The position numbers and the translations under genes are program-made. The notes beneath the pieces were generated by a model. It did not search any database. It saw only the letters and a list, made by a program, of their open reading frames with translations, and was not told where the DNA came from. DNA of 64,000 nucleotides from Pholiota molesta (Eukaryota; Basidiomycota; Agaricomycetes; Agaricales; Strophariaceae): positions 1-64,000 of the forward strand of contig JACGCK010000105.1 in NCBI GenBank assembly GCA_014925825.1, given 5' to 3'. Positions 1 to 10,051 of the stretch are shown one piece after another (position 1 is the stretch's first letter; each line of letters begins with the position of its first letter).

Positions 1-395
1 TGTCTCCAGGGGGTGGGGTGGTGAATCGATGGCTGGTTCAGTTTACGCTGCGGCGGGATCTGAGCCGGGTGCGAACGCGGCTCGTGCGAAGCTGGGAGTT
101 GCAGGATTCCTGGTATGTTCTCTTTGCTTTTCGTTACTTTCTATCGGTATATGGCAGTAACTATGGAAGTACCTGCTATGTTGGATGCGCCTCATCGTCT
201 CATCGTCTTATCGATGCAAGAGAACACCACAGTGAGTCGGTACAGCTCAATCGCTAGAGGCTAGTTCCACCTGCACGAAAAGTGATGGTGGACACTTTAG
301 CGTCCTAAGGCATCTGAAATGCTGTGGTGTTCTTCTGCGATCGAAAACTGTCGCTGAGGGCAAGTTTGCTCGGGGTACCGCACCCGAGATTGTCT
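1..395 (-). repeat. Inverted partial copy of the right-end repeat family
   Basis: Reverse-complementing this stretch gives a long, imperfect match to about 54,826-55,205. Shared landmarks are the 'ctgggagttg' stretch, the 'gagaacaccaca' motif, the 'gcctctagcggttgagct' type motif and the 'acagttttcgatcgcagaag' motif followed by a 'ggtaccg' segment. Similarity fades near position 395. It shows that the repeat family dominating the right third also touches the left edge, in opposite orientation. No coding frame is conserved between the copies, so it is treated as non-coding repeat. Confidence 0.8.
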
Positions 396-999
396 CTTGA
401 TTTTTGAATCGACGTCGCGCACTCTGGTCATGGGCTGCCTCTTGCCTTACCAGCATGGCAATAGTATAGTAAAGCGGCCAGAACTGAGAACACAGTTGGG
501 GTTGAGAGCCGTTTGAACGCTTCAGCGCCTTCAACCACGCATTATCTCTCAACCCAATGGTCTTAGTCGTCTGGTACCGGATGCGAGTCTATTGACACAA
601 GTTTTGGCACTTGAAATCAGTAGACGTTGCGCCCGTTATACCGGTGCGAGGCTAGTAATTATTACAAGTTTTGGTGAGCGTTTCAAAACTGCCATAGCTT
701 TACAAAGAGGGCTTGTTTCTACCACCTACGACATCTACAGCAAGCCAACTACCCTAATGTATATAACGAAGACGCTTCGAGGGGCTATACGCGCAACGCA
801 TGATAGCACGCGGCCCAGCACGTCCTGTACCGCACGCGCCTTATGGGGCGTGGGATGTGCCGTGATTTGCGGTTTAGAGAAGACGGAGAACTGGAATCGG
901 GATGGTGGGTCGTGGAACCGTGTATCCCTTGGCTAGAGTGCGTTACCACGTCGGCCGGAGTGCAGGGGTGTTGAAAGGCCTGGATGAGACGACGTCGTG
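396..999. other. No gene recognised
   Basis: Only short open frames without family resemblance are visible here. The lower part may hold the far 3' end of the decayed Fic copy described next, but alignment by eye becomes unreliable below about position 1,000. Confidence 0.4.
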
Positions 1000-1980
1000 G
1001 ACCACGTCACGCGAGGAGAGGTGTCGGCGTCGGCGAAGCGGCGCGTCTGCATGGATTCCCCGCGAATATGGCGGGTTTTTGCTCGGGGAGCAAGTGTTCG
1101 CAAGCCTCAAGGTACCGTGAAGGTATCAGGAGCATGGATGGGGCGTGAAAACGAGGGTATCGTTTAGTATGTTCCCGATTTTGGAGGGGTCGTCTTGGAC
1201 GGCGCTTTCTGGACATGGGTTGATCTCGGCATCTGTGGTACTGCGCTGGACGACGTCGCGGGTTGACTACAGAGGTCAGGCTGAATTAGAGGCGCGGTGG
1301 TGGAGAACGTACTCTTCACTGATAAAAAAAGTGCGCTCCTAATCGTTCGTTTCGATCGCGAGTCTGTGAAGATGTCCGTGATAGGAGGTAGAACCTGATC
1401 ATGTCGAAGTAGTCCACTAGTCTTGAATTTCTTGATGACTTGGCGGAAGATGGGGCGGTGATGCGGGGTATGTGCTGTTTCGTGGGTTTCCGGAGGATAG
1501 TACACCCCTGGGCGACAAAAGTGTATTAGCATATAGTTTGAACATAATAGGGGAAGGGCATTACTTATTCCGACGCACCCAGTCTGCCATCACCATATCA
1601 TCCACCTAACGCGCGTACGCCTCTACGACTTTGTCAAGAACCGCCCCCTGCATGAAAACGCGCCTGTACATGCAAATCAGTGCTCAGAGTCAACGAAGGC
1701 AAGGAGAAGAATATAGCTCACATTATGCCCGCACGACACCTAGGGGAACGTTTCCGCCAGTCGCAGGAGAAGGCAAGGGTGTGTATCATACGCCTGGACG
1801 TGTAGCGAGTACAGCGGCAGTTTCGACGCCAAATTATTGAGCGATAACGCAGAGGAGCCTGATGCTGGCAGCGGGACGCGTAGGACATTGCGATGATGGG
1901 TGTATGAAAGCAAGCGCGAAATGTTATTGATGGTTGTTGGTGCAGACACCGGATCAATCCGACAGACCTCTGCGCTCCGC
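1000..1980 (-). pseudogene. Decayed copy of the Fic-domain gene
   Basis: Read on the minus strand, this segment aligns by eye along most of its length with exons and introns of the Fic gene at 29.2-30.9 kb. The early exon retains SKL, a YDTHP motif and RLAE, matching SKL, YDSHP and RLAE of the intact gene. Further along, a 'gtgtactatc' start of exon, 'ggaaacc-acgaaacagca' and a 'cccatcttccgc' segment are shared, then the exon encoding the TNHVES-like region and its intron. Multiple in-frame stops (for example directly after RLAETFP) and indels show it is dead. The Fic catalytic motif was not found; the copy fades before it. It is flanked by the SDR pair and the inverted repeat. No function is expected. 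Confidence 0.72.
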
Positions 1981-2278
1981 CTTCGTTGCACCAACGTCGC
2001 ACAGTACGCGCCGCGCATTTATAAATGTGGCGCGCCTTGACAGGCGCTGACTGAGCGCTAATTCAACGAGAAAGGAGCCAGCCTCCGCGGTTAAAAAAGG
2101 TTCCGCAGATTCAGATTATAAGCGTTATTTACGCGAGTCTTAATCATATACGTGGACACAACCAGGACCTATATACGCATAATAAATTGTTGATGGTCAT
2201 TGCGATGTCCCTAAACGGTTGCCTACCCAAACGAACCATACGCTAACTCGCCATATCAAGGAACACTACTGTTCGACA

Positions 2279-3391
2279 TCACCATGGATGCCGCCCGCCC
2301 TCCACGGCGTGGAATTCCCCTCCGTCCTTCTCGCGCGTCGATGCCAGGAGGATGTCCACCATCATACCCGCCGCGACGTCGGGAGTACGCATGATATTCC
2401 TAAAGTTCTCCTCAAATCCAACGTTCTGGCCCGTAAATATGATTTCACCGGCTGTACATTGTCGAGGAGGAGAGAGTCCATCAGGTATTAGCTGTAGTGC
2501 ACTCCCATGTAAGATAAGATAGGCGCACGTACCCATATCGGTGTCAACCGCGCCAGGGCACTGGGGATACGCGACTGAAGGCCGCATCAGCTGCGCTCAT
2601 CGCGGAAACATCTCTGCGGAGAGTTGAGTGGAAACAGAGAACGTACCCAGCCAGTCTTCCTCGAAGTGAATTTTGCGGGTCACACAATTCAGTGCCGCTT
2701 TGCTGGCGCAGTAGGCCGCAGCGTCGACGGTGTCGGATACCATGGATCCCATGCTTCCGCCTACGGAGGTAATGGGGACGAACCGCGGATGCGGGCTGGC
2801 TTTGAGCAAGACGCGAAACGATTGGAAGAGAATGATGGGGCCGAACACATTGATCTCACGATCAGTGCGATAGAATGTAAGTTTGCATGCAGTCACTTTT
2901 CAGAATAAGGAGACGTACAGAAAAACATCGTTGAACTTGTTGATAGGCGTATCGTGCACCTTGCCCACGTAGGGTATCGCTGGTAGGTAGGAATACAGAT
3001 CGACGTCAAAAAACGAGCGCATCTCGACGAAATGCGGAAATCTCACCCGCGTTCGCAATCACCGTATCCACCCTCCCGTGCCTGCCCCCAATCACCTTCG
3101 CCAGCGCGTCGTTGCCCTCTTTATCTGTAGCGACGTATTTCACGATCTCGATGCGTCCAGGGTATTTGGCTGCCAGCTGGATAAGCTGCGCCGCGCCGTT
3201 GACTGGATCGCGGGCGCCCGCGTAGATGATGGCCGAGGGATCTTTGGTGGCGATGTCGGCGACGAGGGCTAAACCTGTGATTCACGAATAAGAAGTGAAT
3301 CAGTATGCGTGAAGTGGGCCAACAAAGTTATAGTACCGATGCCGCGCGTCGCTCCTGCTACGAGATAGATGGTGCTTGTGGATTCAGGCAT
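2279..3391 (-). pseudogene. Short-chain dehydrogenase/reductase, copy 1, frameshifted
   Basis: This is an NAD(P)-dependent oxidoreductase of the classical SDR fold, five or six exons. Exon 1 starts at 3391 and encodes the cofactor motif GATRGIG (TGxxxGxG type), spliced to a second exon that ends in the NAG motif. Then come an exon with KVHDTPINKF, an exon with the catalytic S and the YCASK (YxxxK) motif, then CPGAVDTDM (PG motif), and a C-terminus ending GGRHPW. The segment before the third donor reads with five T where copy 2 has six (plus-strand A run near 2,921-2,925). With five, the splice joins out of frame to the exon starting NVFGPI. Introns are short GT-AG. Family resemblance is to fungal norsolorinic-acid-ketoreductase-like SDRs, but the substrate is unknown. 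It could be alive if the missing T is a base-call error. Confidence 0.75.
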
Positions 3392-3457
3392 GAAATTTCA
3401 ACGGTGTAATAATATGAAGATGGCAGACGAACGACGAATGCACTTTAAGCAATTTAC

Positions 3458-3464
3458 ATTTATA
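3458..3464 (-). promoter_or_regulatory. TATA-like box of SDR copy 1
   Basis: TATAAAT on the minus strand lies 67 bp before the start codon at 3391. The same motif at the same distance is kept in copy 2, which supports it as a real core-promoter element. Confidence 0.55.
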
Positions 3465-3839
3465 CTCAGTATTGGTTCCGTAACAACACTACGCAACCGG
3501 CCTATCCAGAACCTGTCATCGTTATGAGTAAAAACGCACTTTCTAGGGGAATAGAAGACACTCAAAGCAAAAATTTACGCGGCAATGCCTGTTCGATTGT
3601 GCGTCTCCCAAGTTATAAATCTGACTTATAAATCTGGCGTGCCTTAACAGGTGCTGACTCAGTGATAAGGGTGCCGACCTCCGCAATTCTCAGTGACTCA
3701 GTCATCCACAGGTTTTGGGAAGAATCGGTTCTGCGTATTCCGATGATAAGCATTATTTACGAGTCTAAACCACGTATATACATAGACAGCTCCAGGCCAT
3801 AGGTGTCAAATCAAACTAAGGGAAATGGTCAAGACGCGA

Positions 3840-5080
3840 CGTATATTGTGGAGACCCTCCAAATGTAGACTCTTCCGCGTGCTATCGATTCGACCTCTTC
3901 CCGCACTGCCCTTTTCGTACACACTCTCCGTTTAACTCTCCTCTGCCTCCCTCCTTTTGTCGTCGCTGCATTCGCCCGCTGATATTGGAACAGCCGACGC
4001 CGTCCACCTCAGCAGCAGGAGCCATGACACGACGCGCTTAGGGCTCGTTGCTTGGCACATGACTGGTGTACCCACCTCGAAAGGTGAGCATTCCTCCCAT
4101 AGACTCCGGCCTCTGCGCCCGAATTGACATCAGAGATTCTCCCAAATCAGGCCCGAACCGACTCACAGAACCGTCGGTATCACACGCATATGCATATGCC
4201 ACGCGTCTTCGCCCATTCGCGCACAAGGTCCCACTTCATCAGTTGGACGCCTTCGACCCCTGTAGGTTTCCTACGAGCGTCGTCATCGACACGGGCACCA
4301 CCCAGCATATGCTGACCATCGACATTCTTGATTTATAGGCTGAATCGCCGTACCACATCGCGCCTCCAGAGCGAATCGCAGCAACGGGCATTGCACAGAG
4401 AAGCGCGCCGGCATGGGATCTGGGACGAGGGGCTGGGGAAGGCTAATGGCTGCGAGCACGGCTATCCGATGTGTATGTATCTATGACGAGGTGCGCATTT
4501 CACCTGTTTCGTTGCCATTTCCGCGCTCATGGATAGCATACACCCATTCTCCAGGCAACACCACGTCACGTCTAGATGTCGAGCTGACTACTGTAGGCGA
4601 GTCGAAACGCTTCTAACGGGTCTATCTACCCTGTCCAGATTCTGGCACTGGCAACTTCGGCGCGCGAAGGAAACGAGCCGTTAACGCTAGAGCCAACAAC
4701 TCCCACTCCATCGCGTGGGATACTGACCGATATCGCCAGTCTCAGTCTCAGCCGCGCACCCAGCTCCTCACACACTGCTCGACGCTCATACCCCACGCTC
4801 GGGTTCTGCGCTGCGTCCAGAGCGGGTGGGCGGGGAGGAACGGATGTGTCATGTGCGGTGCGCGTCGCACCCCTCTCTCCCTCTGCCACGAGAGCGCCCG
4901 TCGTTGCGCTGTTTATGCTCCGCGCCCCCGCGCCGCGGTCGACCCGCTCGCGCGACCCCCATCCCGGATGCGCGCAGTCGCTATGAGCAAACGCGTAGTT
5001 AATTGCGAGTAGAAGATACTCGACGCCAAACATTCAGCCAAAATGCTGAAACACAGCACTTGTTCAATTGCTCAGAACGC
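3840..5080. other. Spacer between SDR units, no gene recognised
   Basis: This stretch is not shared by the two SDR units. A plus-strand open frame of about 90 codons at 4,066-4,338 and a minus-strand one of 135 codons at 4,626-5,033 have no recognisable domain, signal peptide or exon structure, so neither is called as a gene. GC rises at 4,700-4,980. Confidence 0.4.
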
Positions 5081-5374
5081 ACCGCGCATTCAATAAATGT
5101 GGCGCGCCTTGACAGGCGCTGTCTGAACGATGACTCAGCGAGAAAGGCGTCAGCCTTCGCGGTTCCCAATTGTACAAGACTTTTGAGCAAAAGAAGGTTC
5201 TTCAGATTTAGATTAAAGCGTTATTTACGAGAGTCTCAATCATATACGTAGCCATTTCCAGGACCTATATACGCATAATAAATTGTTGATGGTCATTGCG
5301 ATGTCCCTAAACGGTTGCCCTCCCACACGAACCATACGCTAATTCGCCATATCAACGAACGCTACAGCTCGACA

Positions 5375-6480
5375 TCACCACGGATGCCGCCCGCCCTCTA
5401 CAGCGTGGAATTCCCCTCCGTCCTTCTCGCGCGTCGACGCCAGGAGGATGTCCACTATCATACCCGCTGCGACGTCGGGAGTACGCATGGTATTCCTAAA
5501 GTTCTCCTCAAATGCAACGTTCTTGCCCGTAAACACGACTTCAGTGGCTGTACATTTTCGAGGAGGAGAAAGTTCATCGGGTATTAGATGTCGTGCACTG
5601 CCATGTAAGATAAGATAGGCGCACGTACCCATGTCGGTGTCGACCGCGCCGGGGCACTGGGGATACGCGACTGAAGGCCACGTCAGCTGCGCTCATCGCC
5701 ACGACATCGCCGTGCAGGATGGAGGGGAAACAGAGAACGTACTCAACCAGTCTTCCTCGTAGTGAATTTTGCGGGTCACCCAATTTAGTGCTGCTTTACT
5801 GGTGCCATAGGGCGCGGTGTCGATGGTACCGGATGTGATGAGCGCCAGGCTTCCTCCTAGGGAGCTGATGGGGACGAAGCGGGGATGCGGGCTGGCTTTG
5901 AGCAAGTCGCGAAATGATTGGAAAAGAACGATGGGACCGAGCACGTTGATCTCACGATCAATGCAATTGGGTGTAAGTTTGCATGCAATCCCTTTTCAGA
6001 GTAAGGAGACGTACAGAAAAAACCTCGGAGAACTTGTCGCTGGGTGTATCGTGCACCTTGCCCATGCAGGGTATCGCTAGTAGGAATATAGATCGAAGTC
6101 AAAAATGATCGCATGTCGACGAAATACTGAGCTCTCACCCGCGTTCGCAATCACCGTATCCACCCTCCCATGCTTTCCCCCAATCACCGTCGCAATAGCG
6201 TCATTGCTCTCCTCATCTGCAGCGAGGTATTTCACGATTTCGATTCGTCCAGGATATTTGTCTGCCAGCTGAATAAGCTGTGAAGCGCCGTTGGCAGGAT
6301 CACGGGCGCCAGCGTAGATGATGGCGAGGGATCCTTGGTGGCGATATTGGCAACGAGGGCTAAGCCTAAGAACAGAATAGCAGGACTTCAGTATGCGGAA
6401 ATGCGGAAGGTATAAAAAAATAGTACCAATGCCACGTGTCGCTCCCGCTACGAGATAGATGGTGGGGCGGATTCAGGCAT
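5375..6480 (-). pseudogene. Short-chain dehydrogenase/reductase, copy 2, frameshifted
   Basis: Same exon layout as copy 1: NAG motif at the end of exon 2, KVHDTPSDKF, then INVLGPIVLFQ, YGTSK in the YxxxK position, and the same C-terminus ending GGRHPW. The run of six T before the third intron keeps that splice in frame (GAG GTT TTT TCT). However exon 1 lacks one base soon after the start codon compared with copy 1 (near 6,465-6,470), and exon 2 lacks one G at the DPSAI-equivalent position (near 6,320). Both break the Rossmann-fold half, including the cofactor-binding glycine motif, so this copy should not give a working enzyme as written. The two copies thus carry different lesions. Confidence 0.75.
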
Positions 6481-6546
6481 TGCTTTTCAACGGTGTAGTA
6501 ATATGAAGATCGCAGAAGAACGACGAATGCGCTTGAAGCAGCTCGC

Positions 6547-6553
6547 ATTTATA
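6547..6553 (-). promoter_or_regulatory. TATA-like box of SDR copy 2
   Basis: TATAAAT on the minus strand, 67 bp before the start codon at 6480, exactly as in copy 1. Confidence 0.5.
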
Positions 6554-6997
6554 CTCAAACCTTCGGTCCCTTAAAAACTCTGTGCGACCGGCCTATCCAG
6601 AACCGCCGTTGTTGTGAGTAAAAGTGCTCTTACAAGGCGAATAGAAGACACTGGATGTTAAATATTCCGCGAAAATGCTGTATTTGGCCTGTTCGATGAC
6701 AGGTGCTGACTCAGTGAGAAGGGTGTTGGTCTCCACAGTTCTAACTTCTCACCCACATATGATAAGCAGTATTTACGAGTCTCAATCACGAACATAGACC
6801 GCTCTAGATTATCAGATCACAACTGTGAAAAGTTCAGGAAACGACGTATATTGTGAATATCCCTGCTAATGCATACCTGTCCACATCGAATTCGCAGACA
6901 ACCGGTAATTAAAATAATATACGGAATCTAAGATAATTTTCACAAATCAAATAGACATTACTGAGCGGTGGTCATCTCCCCTCTCCAAACCGAACAC

Positions 6998-9900
6998 CTA
7001 ACTCCTCAACCCCTGGATCCGCTTCCTCACCTCCTTCGTGCGCTGGCTCCCGCGGCCCTTCAGCTTCCCAAAGATCACAACCTTGCCCCACTGCCCCGCG
7101 CGCCCCGTGCGCCCGGCGCGGTGCAAGAAATCCACCGTGTTCCGCGGCTCGTCGACGATGAACACATGGCGGATGTCCGGCGCGAAGTCGAGTCCGCGCG
7201 AGAGCAGCGACGTCGTGATCAGGACGTGCGGGTGTGACTTGGGGTCCGCGGGCGCGGGCGTCGTCGGTGTCAGCGACGTAACGGGACGCACCGACGACGA
7301 CGCGCGCGTGCGCAGGAACCCTTCGAGGTGCCGGTTCGACCCGCGCCCGCGCGCCTCGCTCCTGCTCGTCAAGGCGACGCTCTTCACACCCTGCGTCTCC
7401 AGATACGCCGCGAACTCCTCGACCTTGGCGCTGCGGTTGCAGAACACGAGCACCTTCGACAGCTCCGCGCCCTGCGCCTTGCCGCTCGCGTGCCCGCTGG
7501 CGGCGTCCTCCGCCCACACGCGCTTGATCCGCCTCGCCACGTCCGCGAACTTGTTCCCGCCCGTCCAGCCGACGTACTCCGTCTGCAGCGTGCGCGGCAG
7601 GCGGTGCAGCTGGGGCGAGGCGAGGCGCACGAGGGTGGGGTGGTATGTGCTGAGGTACGCGTTGAGCGACTTCGGGATCGTGGCGGACGTTAGGATGAGG
7701 TTGAATGGGTAGTCGATCGGAGTATTATTTGCGGTCGACGTCGATGCGCTGGCCGAAGACGAAGGCGTGGTCGGCGCGGGGACAGGGTTGGAGAGCGTAG
7801 TTGGGGAGGAAGGTTGACCGAGGGTGGGAGGGACAGGGATGGACGCGGAGGGTGGGAGGACGTGGCCGCGCGCGGCGCTGATATCAGCGAGGAGCGTGCG
7901 CGTCGTCTCCTGGAAGTCAGGATCTACACATATCCAATCAGTACATCGTCCAATCTGAAAATAAATAGATGAGGACTTACCGAAGAGCACATCCGCCTCG
8001 TCGACAACGACCCACTCGACATTCGCCAGCCCGAGCTCAGGCTTCGCCCTCCAAGTACCATAATGCACCATCTTATCCCTCCCTCTCCTCGGCTTGACAC
8101 GCGGCCGCCCCTCCTCATCGACGTCCTCCTCGTCCTCCTCCTCCCGCGCCCTCTCCGCCTCCTCCTCCTCGATCCGATCCCACCCGCGCCCGCGCACCAT
8201 CTCGAGCAGCTTCATCGGCGTCCCCACGACCACACCCACCGGATGCACCTCCCGCCTCCCACCCCCCACCCCATCCTCAGCGTGCGTAGGCTCCGTCGCG
8301 AACTGCGCCGCCATCTGCGCCGCGCTGCTCGCATCCGCCCTTCGCGTCGTGCTCCGCTCGTTCGCGCGGCTCGCGCACAGAACGCGCAGCTTCACCTCGT
8401 GCAGCAGCGCCTTCGCAAACCCGGCCAGCTGGCGCGCGAGCTCGTGCGTCGGCGCCAGGACCAGCCCGCGCGGGTTTAGTGCGCGTTGCAGGTGCGCGGG
8501 CACAGGGGCCTCCGCGGCCTGCTCCGCGAGTTCCGCGCTCTTCACACCTTGCAGCAGCGGGAGGAGGTACGCGATCGACTTGCCCGACCCGGTCTCGGAG
8601 GCGAGAAGGAACTGCTTCCAGCCCGGCGCGCCGTCGACGGGCTTGGAGGGGAGGCAGTGCGCGATGCTCAGGCTCTGGATCGGGGTCGGCTGCGCGTGCG
8701 GGCCGAATATCTCTTGCAGGGCGGAGACGAAGCCCGGGAGGAGAGGAGGCGAGGTGAAGGATGCGGACGCGGAGTGGGATGGGAGGGCATCGGCGTCGAG
8801 GACAGACTTGGATTTGCCCTTCCCCTTGATGGGCGCCGAGGAGGCGAGCGTGACGGGTTCTGGTGGGTGGAAGAATTCGTCGGCAGTCTCGGGCGCGTCG
8901 TAAGCGCCTTCTTCGAGCTCGCGGTCTTCCCATAATCCGCTGCCGAATGTCGTCGGTGTATCCGTGTTCAAGGCGTTATCGGGTTGGGAAAGAGAGAGGT
9001 GTTGCGGAAGGCGTCCGACGAACTGGGGTTCAGAACGATAAGATTCTGTGGCGGCGTGGCTGGAAGGGGGATACTGAGAATAACGGCGATCGCCGCGGGA
9101 TTCCGAGCCAGGGCGGCGTTCAGTGGTGCGGGTTCGCTCCCTGGCATCGCGAGCCTTGACGAAAGCGTCGCTATGGGCCGACCACTTCCTGACCGTCTCG
9201 GATCCAGAATAATTGGACGTATCGCGCGGCTGCGCATTGCCCTCAAACGGGGGCCCCCCACGACGAGTATCGTTCCTAGGACTTGACTTGCCGTCTGCGG
9301 AGGCGCGGAGGTCGAACTCAGGACGTCTGCCGCCCTCGAAGGCGCGGCGGTCGGGTTCGGTACGTCTGCTATTGTCGAAGGCACGGCGGTCGGGCTCGGT
9401 GCGTCTGCTACCCTCGAAGGAACGGTGGTCGGGCTCGGTGCGTCTGCTACTGTCGAAGGGACGGCGGCCAGTTTCAGCACCTCTGCTACTGTCGAAGGGG
9501 CGGCGGCCAGACTCTGCACCTCTGCTACTGTCGAAGGGGCGACGACCAGGCTCTGCACTTCTGCTATTCTCGAAAGGACGGCGGCCAGGCTCAGTGCCTC
9601 TGCTACTCTCGAAAGGGCGGCGGCGTGGCTCGGTATCTCTGCTATTCTCGAAGGGGCGGCGGCCAGGGTCGATACGTCTACTGCTCTCGAAGGGGCGGCG
9701 GTCAGGCTCGATGCGTCTGTTGCCCTCAGAGGCGTGGTGACCGGGCTCGATATGTCTGCTGCTCTCAGGGATAAGCGTCCGTCCGGAATGGGGAAGCTCG
9801 TCCCGCTTGAATTCGCTTCGACGGCGGCCGTTATTCTGAGGCTTTTTGCCGCTCTTCGGGCCATGCGACGCGTGCACTTGTCGTTGACTATCACCTAGTC

Positions 9901-10051
9901 CTGAGGGAAGAATAGCTGTGACGAAAGACATAAGAGAGTTGACAAAAATGGTGAACGTCACCACGCACCGAATGAACTGCCTGATAGGACGGCACCGTTG
10001 AGCAGGAGAGCCCTTCGACAACCCGCTTGGGCGGAGGGATGGTGGAAACAT
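6998..10051 (-). CDS. MRH4: MRH4-like mitochondrial DEAD-box RNA helicase
   Basis: ATP-dependent RNA helicase, most like the fungal MRH4 group that acts in mitochondrial large-ribosomal-subunit assembly. Ordered motifs: Q motif (TPIQSLSIAH), motif I ASETGSGKS, Ia PTHELARQ, GTPMKLLE, motif II VVDEAD, motif III TSATIP, motif V TTSLLSRGLDF and motif VI HRAGRTGRAG. One 57-bp intron at 7,924-7,980 (GTAAGT...GTGTAG) lies just after DEAD and restores VLFDPDFQ. Its length is a multiple of three, so the frame stays open through it. The spliced product is about 998 aa. The N-terminus (MFPPSLRPS..., Arg/Ser-rich) fits a mitochondrial presequence, but the start is not certain. Residues about 90-245 are a 13-residue tandem repeat. 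An acidic/basic insert lies between motif Ia and DEAD. Confidence 0.88.
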   Translation of the reverse strand: MFPPSLRPSGLSKGSPAQRCRPIRQFIRCVVTFTIFVNSLMSFVTAILPSGLGDSQRQVHASHGPKSGKKPQNNGRRRSEFKRDELPHSGRTLIPESSRHIEPGHHASEGNRRIEPDRRPFESSRRIDPGRRPFENSRDTEPRRRPFESSRGTEPGRRPFENSRSAEPGRRPFDSSRGAESGRRPFDSSRGAETGRRPFDSSRRTEPDHRSFEGSRRTEPDRRAFDNSRRTEPDRRAFEGGRRPEFDLRASADGKSSPRNDTRRGGPPFEGNAQPRDTSNYSGSETVRKWSAHSDAFVKARDARERTRTTERRPGSESRGDRRYSQYPPSSHAATESYRSEPQFVGRLPQHLSLSQPDNALNTDTPTTFGSGLWEDRELEEGAYDAPETADEFFHPPEPVTLASSAPIKGKGKSKSVLDADALPSHSASASFTSPPLLPGFVSALQEIFGPHAQPTPIQSLSIAHCLPSKPVDGAPGWKQFLLASETGSGKSIAYLLPLLQGVKSAELAEQAAEAPVPAHLQRALNPRGLVLAPTHELARQLAGFAKALLHEVKLRVLCASRANERSTTRRADASSAAQMAAQFATEPTHAEDGVGGGRREVHPVGVVVGTPMKLLEMVRGRGWDRIEEEEAERAREEEDEEDVDEEGRPRVKPRRGRDKMVHYGTWRAKPELGLANVEWVVVDEADVLFGKSSSIYFQIGRCTDWICVDPDFQETTRTLLADISAARGHVLPPSASIPVPPTLGQPSSPTTLSNPVPAPTTPSSSASASTSTANNTPIDYPFNLILTSATIPKSLNAYLSTYHPTLVRLASPQLHRLPRTLQTEYVGWTGGNKFADVARRIKRVWAEDAASGHASGKAQGAELSKVLVFCNRSAKVEEFAAYLETQGVKSVALTSRSEARGRGSNRHLEGFLRTRASSSVRPVTSLTPTTPAPADPKSHPHVLITTSLLSRGLDFAPDIRHVFIVDEPRNTVDFLHRAGRTGRAGQWGKVVIFGKLKGRGSQRTKEVRKRIQGLRS
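9310..9780 (-). repeat. 39-bp coding minisatellite in the helicase N-terminus
   Basis: About a dozen units encode variants of a 13-residue repeat such as SRGTEPGRRPFEN or SRRTEPDRRAFDN. Period is 39 bp, so unit gain or loss keeps the frame. The units are strongly basic (Arg-rich) and likely disordered. They lie between the putative presequence and the helicase core. Confidence 0.9.

Larger units (their letters stand above)
2020..3830. repeat. Duplicated SDR-containing unit, copy 1
   Basis: This unit and 5,090-6,880 are direct repeats about 3.06 kb apart. Both begin with a segment containing 'gcgcgccttgacaggcgctg', run through the whole SDR gene, and end with an AT-rich tail that holds a diverged second copy of the same 'ttgacaggygctgactcag' motif (3,636-3,665 and about 6,699-6,718). 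The matched tails continue to a shared 'acgacgtatattgtg'-like motif. Outside the units (3,840-5,080) the sequence is not shared. Confidence 0.8.
5090..6880. repeat. Duplicated SDR-containing unit, copy 2
   Basis: Direct repeat of 2,020-3,830 including both flanks and all exons and introns of the SDR gene. Differences are scattered substitutions and short indels, so the duplication is not very recent but is still easily aligned by eye. Confidence 0.8.

Noticed and set aside
1164..1532. 122-codon minus-strand open frame
   Set aside because: It crosses former exon and intron boundaries of the decayed Fic copy and is not a gene of its own.
8968..9894. 308-codon minus-strand frame and several plus-strand frames over 9.2-9.9 kb
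   Set aside because: They are produced by the 39-bp repeat of the helicase; a period of a multiple of three keeps all frames open.
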